Translations under genes and position numbers: made by a program
In this document: piece after piece, positions 18,205 through 26,573 of the stretch
Numbering within the stretch: position 1 is the first letter of the stretch
How the letters are laid out: the number at the start of each line of letters is the position of its first letter
Notes under the pieces: generated by a model
Seen by the model: the letters and a program-made list of their open reading frames with translations, nothing else
What the model was told of the DNA's origin: nothing
Databases searched by the model: none
Assembly: GCF_019038435.1 (NCBI RefSeq)
Contig: NZ_JAGPOX010000039.1
Coordinates: 1 to 64,000, forward strand
Direction: 5' to 3'
From: Nocardia alni
Lineage (GTDB): Bacteria > Actinomycetota > Actinomycetes > Mycobacteriales > Mycobacteriaceae
Length of the DNA: 64,000 nucleotides

Positions 18205-19071
18205 GTGACAGTCGAATCCGCCCGCAACGTCGCGGTCGTCACCGGAGCCAGCGCCGGAATAGGCAAGTCGACCGCCCGGATGCTCGCGGCCCGCGGCTGG
18301 CAGGTGATCGGCGTCGGCCGCAACCCCGAGCGCAGCGCCGCCGCCACCGCCGAGATCAACGCCGCCGCACGTGAGGGCGGGACGTTCACCATGGTGCGCG
18401 GCGACTTCACCCTGATGGCCGAGGTCAAGCGGGTGGCGGCCGAAATAGGCGATAGCACAGCACATATCGATGTGCTGATCAACAACGCCGGCGGCGTCCG
18501 CGACCAGCGGATCGTGACCGCCGAGGGCACCGAGGCGACCTTCGCCGCCAACCACCTCGCCCCCTTTCTGCTGACCCGCGAACTCATGCCGCTCCTGCTC
18601 GAGTCCGATTCGGCCCGGGTGATCGCGGTATCCTCCGCGGGCCACCGCATGAGCCGCGGCCTGGACTGGGAGGATCTGCAGAGCCTGGGCAACTTCCGCA
18701 CCGGCTCCGCGTACTGCCAGGCCAAACTCGCCAACATCCTGTTCACCCGCGAACTCGACCGGCGCGCCGGCCAGGACGGAATCACCGCGCAGGCAATGCA
18801 TCCCGGGACAGTGGACAGCAACTTCGCCTCGCACGGGGACGCGACGATGAAGGCACACATGGAGAATAAGGTCGACGCCGTCTCACCCGACGAACCGGCC
18901 GAGACGCTGGTCTGGCTCGCCACCGACCCCGCGGCGGGCGATACGGGCGGTCGTTTCTTCTACCGCAAGGCCGAGGAGATTCCGGCCGATCCGGCTCTGG
19001 ACGACGCCGCGGCCGCCCGACTCTGGATCGAAAGCGAGAAGCTCCTGGCCACGCTCGGCTACCCGGCGTAG
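18205..19071 (+). CDS. Short-chain dehydrogenase, retinol-dehydrogenase-like
   Basis: 288 residues starting at GTG. It has T-G-A-S-A-G-I-G, L-I-N-N-A-G-G, V-S-S-A-G-H and Y-C-Q-A-K-L-A-N, the last being typical of the retinol dehydrogenase/WW-domain oxidoreductase-type SDRs. The upstream ATG at 18191 is out of frame. The substrate is likely hydrophobic (inference from family). Confidence 0.87.
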   Translation: MTVESARNVAVVTGASAGIGKSTARMLAARGWQVIGVGRNPERSAAATAEINAAAREGGTFTMVRGDFTLMAEVKRVAAEIGDSTAHIDVLINNAGGVRDQRIVTAEGTEATFAANHLAPFLLTRELMPLLLESDSARVIAVSSAGHRMSRGLDWEDLQSLGNFRTGSAYCQAKLANILFTRELDRRAGQDGITAQAMHPGTVDSNFASHGDATMKAHMENKVDAVSPDEPAETLVWLATDPAAGDTGGRFFYRKAEEIPADPALDDAAAARLWIESEKLLATLGYPA

Positions 19072-19120
19072 CCCGGATCCTCGAATACACCGCAGTACTC
19101 GACAACACAGGAGAAGTCGG

Positions 19121-19492
19121 ATGCCGGTTTACAAACTGATCTTGTTACTCAAGAAACGTCCCGACATGTCGGTGCAGGAGTTTCGTGACTACTACGAGAC
19201 GAAGCATCGTCTGATCGGCGAGAAATACCCCGCCGGCATGGTGCGCTACGTGCGCCGGTACCTCGATCCAGCGCCGGGCGATACCGCGGAGCTCCCGTAC
19301 GACGTGATCACCGAGGTTTGGTTCGACAATCGCAAGATATTCGAAGCCGCTCTGCGGAATGTGTCGAGCGAAAACCTTGACGCGGAAGTCGTCGCCGACG
19401 AGGAGCGACTGTTCGACAGGCCGAAGAACCGGGTGATGACCGTTGTCGAGGTCGAATCGGACCTGGACCGCATCAGGGCCGGGAATTCATAA
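19121..19492 (+). CDS. EthD-domain protein
   Basis: 123 residues; the start Y-K-L-I-L-L-L-K-K-R-P-D-M-S and the F-R-D-Y-Y-E-T-K-H motif are typical of EthD (PF07110) dimeric alpha-beta barrel proteins. EthD is needed for ethyl tert-butyl ether degradation in Rhodococcus beside a P450; other members act in polyketide or aromatic pathways. AGGAGAAG lies before the ATG. The exact biochemical role is unknown. Confidence 0.82.
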   Translation: MPVYKLILLLKKRPDMSVQEFRDYYETKHRLIGEKYPAGMVRYVRRYLDPAPGDTAELPYDVITEVWFDNRKIFEAALRNVSSENLDAEVVADEERLFDRPKNRVMTVVEVESDLDRIRAGNS

Positions 19493-19509
19493 ATCACCCG
19501 GGAGCGACG

Positions 19510-19974
19510 GTGTTGGACAATACGGACCGACTGCTGGCGATCGAGGCCATACGCCGGGCCAAGGCCCGCTATTTTCGCGGCGTCGACACGTGCGACGGCG
19601 AGATGGTGCGCGATATTCTCGCCGCCGACTGCGTCCTGGACTACCGGGGCTGCTGCACCGATCCGGCGACCGGACATGACTTTCTCCCGGCCATGAATGT
19701 GGTGATGCGAGGCCGTGAATCCTGGGTCTCGGACGGCCTGTCCGGCCTCGGCATCGTCAGCGTTCATCAGAGTCACGACAGTGAAATCACGCTTACCGGT
19801 GACCGTTCCGCCGGCGCGATATGGTCGATGACCGACCGGCTGTACATGCCCGCGGGATCCGATATCGGGGTGATGACCGGATTCGGCTATTACCACGAGA
19901 CCTACGAGCAGACCGGCGGAGCCTGGCAGATCAAAACTCTGCGGATCACCCGTCTGCGGGTCGAGGGCGCCTGA
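19510..19974 (+). CDS. SnoaL-like NTF2-fold protein, last gene of the operon
   Basis: 154 residues. E-A-I-R-R-A-K-A-R-Y-F-R-G-V-D and the following I-L-A-A-D-C-V-L-D-Y match SnoaL-like domains (PF13577). GTG 19510 or TTG 19513 start; GGGAG at about 19499-19503 serves either. It is the second protein of this fold in the operon (with 11506). Function is not assignable beyond a small-molecule binding or isomerase/hydratase fold. Confidence 0.75.
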   Translation: MLDNTDRLLAIEAIRRAKARYFRGVDTCDGEMVRDILAADCVLDYRGCCTDPATGHDFLPAMNVVMRGRESWVSDGLSGLGIVSVHQSHDSEITLTGDRSAGAIWSMTDRLYMPAGSDIGVMTGFGYYHETYEQTGGAWQIKTLRITRLRVEGA

Positions 19975-19983
19975 ACATCCGGC

Positions 19984-20010
19984 ACCGCACGGCGAATGTC
20001 GCCGTGCGGT
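19984..20010. terminator. Bidirectional terminator between convergent genes
   Basis: ACCGCACGGCGA-atg-TCGCCGTGCGGT, a 12-bp perfect stem with a 3-base loop, lies between the plus-strand operon end (19974) and the convergent DUF1214 gene end (20021). Confidence 0.8.
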
Positions 20011-20020
20011 TCCGGCCTCA

Positions 20021-21214
20021 TCAGGATGTGCGAGAAGCGTATGTCTCGGCGCGCTGCGCCGATTGCTCCTTACGCTGCTGTGCCGTCACGCGCGGCAGAT
20101 CGGGCATTCCTTCGAGTTCGGCGTGCGTGACGACGCGGAATTCACGCACCAGATCCGCCGGACGCACACTGTCGATATCCGTCATCGCCTGCCACCGCAC
20201 AATCCCCAGCCCAGTGCTCAGGTCTCCCGTCGACAGCCAGTTCGCCAGGCCCGGATCGGATCGCGAGATGACATAGGTGAAGCTGCCGTCCGCGTTGGGC
20301 ACCGTCTGCGATTTGTTCAGGCTGACAGGATGTTCGGTGACATCGACGCTGAGCATCCACGGGTCGATGATCTGAAAACCCGTGTACGCGGCCCCTACCG
20401 GAAGCGTCGTGACGAGAATCGCCTCGTCGGGCGCGAGATCGAAACTCATGGCGGCGATGCAGCCCGCCATACTTCCGTTACGGACCTGTACGGGAGTGAT
20501 CGTGGTGCCGCTCAGGCCGCCGAACCATCTCTCCGGAAAGCTCGCCCAGAATCGAATATAGGGCGGCAGATCCTTATACGTCGCACGCAGGATATCGTCG
20601 TCGGTATGGCTCTTCGCCGGTTCCTCGTCGAGGGGCCGGAACTCGAGCATGCAGGGTCGCTGCCGCCAGTCGGAAAGAATGTCGCGAATACCGAGTGTGA
20701 GCATACCCGGCGCCGAGGTCATATGAACGGCACTTTCGGCATCGCGGCCGACGGTGAACCGGAAGGTTCCATCGGGCGCGACGTCGAGATCGCGATCGCT
20801 GATACTCGCCAGCGGCATGAGATCGGACATATTACCGTCCATCGGCGGCGGCGTCACCTTGGCGCCCTTGTGCAAGACCGCATCGGGATTGTCGCCGGAA
20901 GTCCCGACTCCCGACAACGTGTATCCCATCCAGGTGCGTGGTGTGTTGTCGGTACCCCAGGTAAACGCCGGAGTCGGCTGATGGATGGAAATCTCGGCCA
21001 AGACCAGAGAATTCGTCCAGAGCGCAATGGCGTGATCGAGCGTGGCCGCCCCTGATTCGGTGCGACCCCGAGGCCTCGCCGCCAGTTCCTCCCGAATTTC
21101 CGCCTGTATTCGCCGCAACTCCGGATCACGCAGCAGCCGCATCAATGTCTGTTCGGCATCGACTTGCGCGGACGTCGCCAAAAGCGGACGAGCAGCCGCC
21201 TCGAGATCACTCAT
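20021..21214 (-). CDS. DUF1214 domain-containing protein
   Basis: 397 residues. The C-terminal half with F-W-A-S-F-P-E-R-W, the I-I-D-P-W-M segment, N-A-D-G-S-F-T-Y-V-I-S-R-S-D-P and N-W-L-S-T-G is typical of DUF1214 (PF06742). No signal peptide or membrane segment is visible. Biochemical function is unknown; proteins of this family often sit beside oxidoreductases and sulfotransferases. GGAAGGATG lies just upstream of the ATG. It is convergent to the lactonase operon and shares a strand with three small genes upstream. Confidence 0.75.
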   Translation of the reverse strand: MSDLEAAARPLLATSAQVDAEQTLMRLLRDPELRRIQAEIREELAARPRGRTESGAATLDHAIALWTNSLVLAEISIHQPTPAFTWGTDNTPRTWMGYTLSGVGTSGDNPDAVLHKGAKVTPPPMDGNMSDLMPLASISDRDLDVAPDGTFRFTVGRDAESAVHMTSAPGMLTLGIRDILSDWRQRPCMLEFRPLDEEPAKSHTDDDILRATYKDLPPYIRFWASFPERWFGGLSGTTITPVQVRNGSMAGCIAAMSFDLAPDEAILVTTLPVGAAYTGFQIIDPWMLSVDVTEHPVSLNKSQTVPNADGSFTYVISRSDPGLANWLSTGDLSTGLGIVRWQAMTDIDSVRPADLVREFRVVTHAELEGMPDLPRVTAQQRKEQSAQRAETYASRTS

Positions 21215-21299
21215 AGGTAGTCATCCTTCCGTCGGCGGGCCGACCGGCCCACTGCCCACGAGCCTAAAACCGCGCGGTCCGAGCGGGCCAATACAGAAT

Positions 21300-21341
21300 C
21301 CGGCCGATCGTCATATCACCGTGTTATGGCTTATCGGCCGG
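21300..21341 (-). terminator. Inverted repeat between two minus-strand genes
   Basis: CCGGCCGAT (21300-21308) and ATCGGCCGG (21333-21341) form a 9-bp stem. It lies just downstream of the hypothetical gene ending at 21353 and upstream of the DUF1214 gene; it may be a terminator or an operator. Confidence 0.45.
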
Positions 21342-21352
21342 CCACCGCCGAC

Positions 21353-21670
21353 TCAGGCAACACCCGTGGGCCGCCGCGCGCGGTCGCGTTCCGCCATCCG
21401 CTTGGCCAGCAGGATCACCGCATGTTCGTGCAGGATGCCCAACTGGTCGGCGTAGGCGTCCGCCTGCGCCATGGACAGGCGGTCGTATACCACCGCGGGG
21501 TCGCTGAGGATCTCGTCGAGTCTCATTCCGGCCAGCGCCTGCACACGGGTCAACGACCGGGCAGGCAGCCAGCTCAACCGCCACGCATGACCGCTGCGCT
21601 CGGTGCGACGGTGTGCCGACTCAGGGGTGATATCGCTGAGCATCGACGCATCGTTGACGATGACGGTCAT
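21353..21670 (-). CDS. Small conserved hypothetical protein
   Basis: 105 residues from the ATG at 21670, which has GGGAGGTGGG just upstream; the longer in-frame reading to 21781 is not needed. The segment W-R-L-S-W-L-P-A-R-S-L-T-R-x-Q-A looks like the W-L-P-G-R-x-L-T-R-x-Q-A motif I associate with small mycobacterial and nocardial hypothetical proteins. No membrane segment is seen. Function is unknown. Confidence 0.6.
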   Translation of the reverse strand: MTVIVNDASMLSDITPESAHRRTERSGHAWRLSWLPARSLTRVQALAGMRLDEILSDPAVVYDRLSMAQADAYADQLGILHEHAVILLAKRMAERDRARRPTGVA

Positions 21671-21755
21671 AGGCCCACCTCCCGAAGTTCGTGCGCGTCT
21701 GCCCTGATTCCGGACTGCCGCTATCGCTACGGAGTCACCGATCGCCAAGAGCGGC

Positions 21756-22163
21756 TTACGAAATCGAGGATCCCATCTCACCGTCCTCCAACGCGACGGG
21801 TTTTCGGGAGATCCGGCGTGCGGCAGTGATCACCACGATCAGGACGGTGACGATCGCGGCGTGCAGGGCCCACAGGGTGAGCCATGGGAGCAAGAAGCCC
21901 ACCTCGGTGTACTGGCCGCGCTGCCCGACGCAATACATGGTGATGTTGGTGCCGCCGTCGGAATCCACCGGGTAGCTGACCACGATCGGGTCGGTGTATG
22001 GGCCGTGGCAGAACACCGGTGCGGTGAGTTTCGCTTCGCCGGGCCAGATCGCCACGGGCAGAACGCATCCGAGCAATGCCGTCCCGACCAGGATCGCGAA
22101 TCCGACCGCAATCACCGCTCCTGCGCCGATGCGGCGGCGAGATGGACGATCCTGCACGCTCAT
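21756..22163 (-). CDS. Small membrane protein with two transmembrane helices
   Basis: 135 residues. Hydrophobic stretches lie near residues 12-35 and 85-115, with an extracytoplasmic loop containing two or more Cys between them. The ATG at 22163 overlaps the stop of the lipoprotein gene (ATGA), so the two are co-translated and probably work together at the membrane. Function is not recognised. Confidence 0.65.
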   Translation of the reverse strand: MSVQDRPSRRRIGAGAVIAVGFAILVGTALLGCVLPVAIWPGEAKLTAPVFCHGPYTDPIVVSYPVDSDGGTNITMYCVGQRGQYTEVGFLLPWLTLWALHAAIVTVLIVVITAARRISRKPVALEDGEMGSSIS

Positions 22164-22852
22164 GCCTGCTGAATCCCGAGGAAGGCGCCGGTCCGGTCGA
22201 ACCTGACGACCGATATCGAGCGCGGTGCGGTGACCTGGACGGTGACGAGAACGTCGGCGCCGTAACGGTTCACCAGGATCGAGGAGACATAGCCGCCCTC
22301 GGATCCGCTGTGCGCCAGTGCGCTGTCGACGATGCCCTCGATCTTGCCGAGTACGGGAACGTCCGCGAGGGAGAAGGTTTCGTCGTCCGGGCCGCTGGAT
22401 GCCGACACCCGCACCGGCGTGGACGACCCGAGCACACCGTTCGCATAGCTGTAGTCGTCGAACTCGCCGGGCCGGCTCGGCACCGCGATCCGCAGGTGCA
22501 CCACCGCGTCGGGACTCGCCAGGTCCGGATTGTCGTCGAGGTAGCTCGTCACCTGAGCGGGTTGGTCCGGCACCTCCAGCCGGAAACCCGACGAGTCGGG
22601 GCTGGTGAGCAGGACGACAACGGCCTGTAGGCCGGGCGTGCCCAGACGTTGCCGCAGGGCGGCGATCGCCCCCGCGGGCAGCGATGACACCAATCCCCCG
22701 CCGCGCTGGTGTACGACCTGTTCGAAATCGGCGCGATCGACCGTCCCAATGCACCCGCTGGTGAGCAGCATGAGCAGAATCACCGCCGCTACCAGCCCTA
22801 GCCGTCCTCGGCAGCGGCGAAGCCTCACGGCTCGAATCGTACAGCCGCGCAT
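22160..22852 (-). CDS. Putative secreted lipoprotein
   Basis: 230 residues. An arginine-rich N-terminus is followed by a hydrophobic stretch and a lipobox L-L-T-S-G-C with the lipidated Cys at about residue 34, so export and lipid anchoring are likely. The rest has no motif I recognise. The start is uncertain: ATG 22852, or GTG 22828, which gives a more typical 26-residue signal. It is divergent from the operon beginning at 23017 and coupled to the small membrane protein. Confidence 0.65.
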   Translation of the reverse strand: MRGCTIRAVRLRRCRGRLGLVAAVILLMLLTSGCIGTVDRADFEQVVHQRGGGLVSSLPAGAIAALRQRLGTPGLQAVVVLLTSPDSSGFRLEVPDQPAQVTSYLDDNPDLASPDAVVHLRIAVPSRPGEFDDYSYANGVLGSSTPVRVSASSGPDDETFSLADVPVLGKIEGIVDSALAHSGSEGGYVSSILVNRYGADVLVTVQVTAPRSISVVRFDRTGAFLGIQQA

Positions 22853-22921
22853 GCGCCCGCGCAGCGCGAGCCCGTCCCCGGCATCCCGTCGTCTGTAGAC
22901 AGCAGATGACGCTATGGTTAC

Positions 22922-22939
22922 TATCCTTATAAGTATTGA
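22922..22939. promoter_or_regulatory. Family A operator upstream of the 23017 operon
   Basis: TATCCTTATAAGTATTGA has a CTTATAAG core that is perfectly palindromic, within AT-C-CTTATAAG-T-AT. It matches the site at 623 (ATCCTTAT) and its half-site AAGTATTG. It lies about 80 bases before the 23017 start, in the divergent intergenic region with the lipoprotein gene. Confidence 0.6.
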
Positions 22940-23016
22940 TCGAACAATCGAGTTGGGTGGAAAGGCAGGCGATTTCGCATGTTCGCCACCATGACGCAGG
23001 GAACGGGTGTGCCGTC

Positions 23017-23913
23017 ATGAGCCTCGCACCATCGACCTTGGGGTTCATCGGCCTGGGCGTGATGGGCGCGGCCGAATGCCTCAATCTGCTCCGCAAGTCC
23101 GGGACGCCGACAGTCGTCTTCGACCTGAATCCGGACAATATCGAACCGCTGGTGGCCGCCGGCGCCATTCCGGCGGAATCGGTCGCCGAGGTGGCCGCGC
23201 GGGCCGACGTGATGTTCCTGTCGCTGCCCGGCGGCACCGAGGTTTCGGCCGTGCTCTACGACGAGGGCGGCATTCTCGGCGCGGCGCGGCCCGGCAGCCT
23301 GGTCATCGATCTGTCGACCACGCCGGTGGCAGTGGCGAAGGCGGCGCACGATCGACTCGCGCAGCGGCAGCTGAGTTTTCTCGACGCACCGGTGGCACGC
23401 ACCAGGAAGGCCGCCGTGGCGGGCACCCTGGCGATCATGGTGGGCGGGGCCGAGAGCGACTACCGGCGCGCGGAGCCGTTGCTGCGCACCATGGGCACCG
23501 ACGTCACGCACTGCGGTCCCGGCGGCGCGGGCGCGCTGCTGAAGCTGGTCAACAACACGGTCGTCTTCGAAACCGTGGTGGCCCTGGCCGAAGCGGTCAC
23601 CCTCGCCCGGCACAGTGGGCTGGTGACCGACGAGACGCTCTTCGACGTCCTGGGCGGCGGTTCGGCGGGCAGTTTCGTCCTGGAGAACCACGGCCGCTCG
23701 GCCCTGCTGCCGGACCAGCATCCCACCGGCATCTTCCCGGCGGCCTACATGCGCAAGGACCTCGGCTACACCCTGGAACTGGCGGCGGAACTGGGCGTCG
23801 AACTGCCCTCGGCCACGCTCGCGCACTCCATGCTGGATCAACTGTGCGACAACGGTTTCGCCCAGAACTACCACACCGCGGTGGTACGCCTGCTGGACAA
23901 GGACCGGAAATGA
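23017..23913 (+). CDS. NAD(P)-dependent beta-hydroxyacid dehydrogenase (3-hydroxyisobutyrate dehydrogenase family)
   Basis: 298 residues. The cofactor loop G-F-I-G-L-G-V-M-G opens the protein, the substrate motif D-A-P-V-A-R-T appears around 120, and the catalytic lysine is in L-L-K-L-V-N-N (about K176). Members oxidise 3-hydroxyisobutyrate, tartronate semialdehyde, 6-phosphogluconate or similar. The motif D-A-P-V-A-R-T differs from the common D-A-P-V-S-G-G, so substrate preference may differ. ATG 23017 opens the domain; a TTG at 22936 overlaps the operator. First gene of a five-gene coupled operon. Confidence 0.9.
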   Translation: MSLAPSTLGFIGLGVMGAAECLNLLRKSGTPTVVFDLNPDNIEPLVAAGAIPAESVAEVAARADVMFLSLPGGTEVSAVLYDEGGILGAARPGSLVIDLSTTPVAVAKAAHDRLAQRQLSFLDAPVARTRKAAVAGTLAIMVGGAESDYRRAEPLLRTMGTDVTHCGPGGAGALLKLVNNTVVFETVVALAEAVTLARHSGLVTDETLFDVLGGGSAGSFVLENHGRSALLPDQHPTGIFPAAYMRKDLGYTLELAAELGVELPSATLAHSMLDQLCDNGFAQNYHTAVVRLLDKDRK

Positions 23914-25040
23914 CGTCCGGCCGCGGCGTTCCCGCGGTCCTCATGCGCGGCGGCACCAGCAAGGGATTGTTCCTGCACGCCCGGGATCTCCCCCCGGCCG
24001 GGCCGCGACGCGACGCGCTCGTCCTGGACCTGATGGGCAGTCCGGACCCGATGCAGATCGACGGACTCGGCGGAACATATTCCAGCACCAGCAAAGTGAT
24101 GGTCGTCGAGCCCGGACCCGAAGGCGCGGTGACGTATTGGTTCGGCCAGGTCGGAATCGACACTCCCACCGTGGACTGGCGTGGCAACTGCGGCAACCTG
24201 ACCACCGCGGTCGCGGCGTTCGCCGTCGACGAGAAGCTCGTCCCCCCGGTGGAACCCACGACTCGGGTGCGGATGATCAACGGCAACACCGGCGTCCGGA
24301 TCGAGGCCGAGGTTCCGGTGCGGGACGGACGCGCCCGCACCGACGGCGAGCTGCGGGTCGCCGGCGTCCCCCGGCCGGGTTCACCGATCGTCACGCACTA
24401 CTCGGACCCGGGCGGAGCCGTCACCGGCAAGCTGCTCCCGACCGGCAATCCGGTCGACACCGCCGAGGGGCCCGCCGGTCCGCTGGAGCTGTCCATCCTG
24501 GACGTGACCAGCGCCTATGTCTTCGCCCGGGCCGCCGACCTGGATATCGTTCCGCACGAGCGCAGCGTCGCCGAACTGAACGCGGACCCCGATCTGCTGC
24601 TGCGCATCGAGCGTATCCGGGGCGAGGCGGCACGGTTGCTGGGCGTCGTCGACAAGGCCGACGACGCCCAGGAGCTGTCCCCGGTGATTCCGCGCATCGT
24701 CCTGGTGGGCCCCGCGCGCGCACCGGACACCGACCTGGCCGTGGTCGCGGTGTCGATGGGCGTGGTGCATCGCGCCGTGCCGATCACCGCAGCGCTGTGC
24801 CTGGCCGCGGCGGCCCGCATTCCCGGCACGCTCCCCCACGGTTGCCTCGCCCGGGAGGACACCGTGCCGCCTTCGAGCGCGCTACGGATCGCACACCCGC
24901 TGGGCACGGTGGACGTCCTGGCGCAGGTGCGCGCCGACGGCCCGCACGTCGACTCGGTGGGGGTGGTCCGCACCGCCAGGCGATTGATGAGCGGCATCGC
25001 GCATCCGTACGCGGACCATGACATCGAGGAGACTTCATGA
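23910..25040 (+). CDS. PrpF-family isomerase (2-methylaconitate / 4-oxalomesaconate-type tautomerase)
   Basis: 376 residues. It starts with the family hallmark M-R-G-G-T-S-K-G and has W-R-G-N-C-G-N-L-T with the catalytic-region Cys at about 94 (PF04303). PrpF isomerises 2-methylaconitate; the relative GalD tautomerises 4-oxalomesaconate in gallate breakdown. The neighbours do not include prpB/C/D, so a methylcitrate role is not supported. ATGA overlap with the previous gene and with the following ALDH gene shows tight coupling. Confidence 0.85.
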   Translation: MTSGRGVPAVLMRGGTSKGLFLHARDLPPAGPRRDALVLDLMGSPDPMQIDGLGGTYSSTSKVMVVEPGPEGAVTYWFGQVGIDTPTVDWRGNCGNLTTAVAAFAVDEKLVPPVEPTTRVRMINGNTGVRIEAEVPVRDGRARTDGELRVAGVPRPGSPIVTHYSDPGGAVTGKLLPTGNPVDTAEGPAGPLELSILDVTSAYVFARAADLDIVPHERSVAELNADPDLLLRIERIRGEAARLLGVVDKADDAQELSPVIPRIVLVGPARAPDTDLAVVAVSMGVVHRAVPITAALCLAAAARIPGTLPHGCLAREDTVPPSSALRIAHPLGTVDVLAQVRADGPHVDSVGVVRTARRLMSGIAHPYADHDIEETS

Positions 25041-26500
25041 AACACGCGACCATGGTCATCGACGGCAAGCCCGTCGCAGGCGCCGCGACGCGCGAGGCGG
25101 TCAATCCGTACAGCGGGCAGGTGTGGGCGCGAATCCCCGACGCGAGCGCCGACGAGGTGGACCGGGCGGTCGAATCCGCCCAGCGCGCGTTCCGCGAAAC
25201 CTGGCGTCGCACACCGGGAGTCGAGCGAGCCCGGCTGATGCTCGCACTGGCCGACGCGCTGGAGGCCGAGGCCGACTCGATGGCCCGGATGGAATCCACC
25301 GACAACGGCAAGATAATCCGCGAGACGCGCCCTCAGATGACCTTCGCGGCAAGGAATCTGCGGTTCTTCGCCGGTTACGCCGACAAGCTCTACGGCCGCA
25401 CGATTCCGCTGGACAACCCCAGCCTGTTCGACTACACCCGCCGCCGCCCCTACGGCGTCGCAGCGCTGATCACCGCGTGGAATTCACCGATCGGACTGCT
25501 GGCCAACAAACTTCCGCCGGCCCTGGCCACCGGCAACACAGTGGTCGTCAAGCCGTCGGAGCACGCCTCGGTGACCACCTGCGAACTCGCGCGGCTGGCC
25601 TGCGAGGTCGGCTTCCCGCCCGGTGTGGTGAACGTGATCACCGGCGGCCCGCAGGCCGGTGAGGCCCTGATCTCCCATCCCGGTGTCAGCAAGATCAGTT
25701 TCACCGGCGGCAGCGCGACCGGAACCCGGATCGCGGAAGCCGCGGCGCGGCGGCTGGTTCCGGTCACCCTGGAACTGGGCGGCAAGTCGCCCAACATCAT
25801 CTTCGACGACGCCGACCTGGACCGCGCGATCGTCGGCGCGGTCTCCGGGATCTTCGCCGCGGCCGGGCAGACCTGCGTGGCGGGCTCGCGGCTGCTGGTG
25901 CAGCGCCCGGTCTACGACGAGGTGGTCGCCGCGATCGCGGAGCGGGCGGCCGGAATTCGGCTCGGTGACCCGCTCGACCCCGCCACGGAGATGGGCCCGG
26001 TGGCCAATGAACCGCAGTACCAACGGATCCTGGGCCTGATCGAGGCCGCCCGGGGCGACGGCGCGACGCTCGTCGCCGGCGGCGGGCCCGCGACCGGATT
26101 CGGCGCCGGACTGTTCGTCGCCCCGACCGTCTTCGCCGACGTCGCACCCGATATGCGGGTCGCGACCGAGGAGGTGTTCGGCCCGGTCCTGTCGATCATT
26201 CCGTTCGACGACGAGGACGACGCCGTGCGCATCGCCAACGGCATCGACTACGGGCTCGCGGCCGCGGTCTGGAGCCGGAACATCGACCGCGTGCACCGCG
26301 TGGTCGAGCAACTGGAGGTGGGTGCGGTGTGGGTCAACACCTACCGCAGCACCGCCGCCCAGGCCCCGTTCGGCGGGATCAAGCGCAGCGGTTACGGCCG
26401 CGAGCGCGGCGAGGACGCGCTCGCGGAGTACACCTACACCCAGAACGTGATGATCGACTACTCCGGGGCCGCCCGGGACCCGTTCGTCATCCGCACCTGA
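25037..26500 (+). CDS. NAD(P)-dependent aldehyde dehydrogenase
   Basis: 487 residues. Catalytic glutamate in L-E-L-G-G-K-S-P (about E246) and nucleophile in A-G-Q-T-C-V-A-G (about C280). The W-N-S-P and K-P-S-E-H-A-S segments mark the cofactor site. It resembles the gamma-aminobutyraldehyde/betaine-aldehyde type but the substrate is unknown. GAGGAGA precedes the ATG, which overlaps the stop of the PrpF-like gene. Second of two ALDHs in the window. Confidence 0.92.
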   Translation: MKHATMVIDGKPVAGAATREAVNPYSGQVWARIPDASADEVDRAVESAQRAFRETWRRTPGVERARLMLALADALEAEADSMARMESTDNGKIIRETRPQMTFAARNLRFFAGYADKLYGRTIPLDNPSLFDYTRRRPYGVAALITAWNSPIGLLANKLPPALATGNTVVVKPSEHASVTTCELARLACEVGFPPGVVNVITGGPQAGEALISHPGVSKISFTGGSATGTRIAEAAARRLVPVTLELGGKSPNIIFDDADLDRAIVGAVSGIFAAAGQTCVAGSRLLVQRPVYDEVVAAIAERAAGIRLGDPLDPATEMGPVANEPQYQRILGLIEAARGDGATLVAGGGPATGFGAGLFVAPTVFADVAPDMRVATEEVFGPVLSIIPFDDEDDAVRIANGIDYGLAAAVWSRNIDRVHRVVEQLEVGAVWVNTYRSTAAQAPFGGIKRSGYGRERGEDALAEYTYTQNVMIDYSGAARDPFVIRT

Positions 26501-26573
26501 GCCGAATTCCATTGCGGTGCTGTGTTTCACCGAATACATGGAGAGTCGCGCTCGATTCAGGAAGGAATTCGCT

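Noticed and set aside
21756-23237. 493-residue minus-strand frame spanning the small membrane protein and the lipoprotein gene
   Set aside because: Only its end is a real protein; upstream it is an out-of-frame shadow of the lipoprotein gene, which has a lipobox in its own frame.
23910-25040. Methylcitrate-cycle PrpF
   Set aside because: No prpB, prpC, prpD or acnD homologue is nearby and the neighbours act on other types of compounds.
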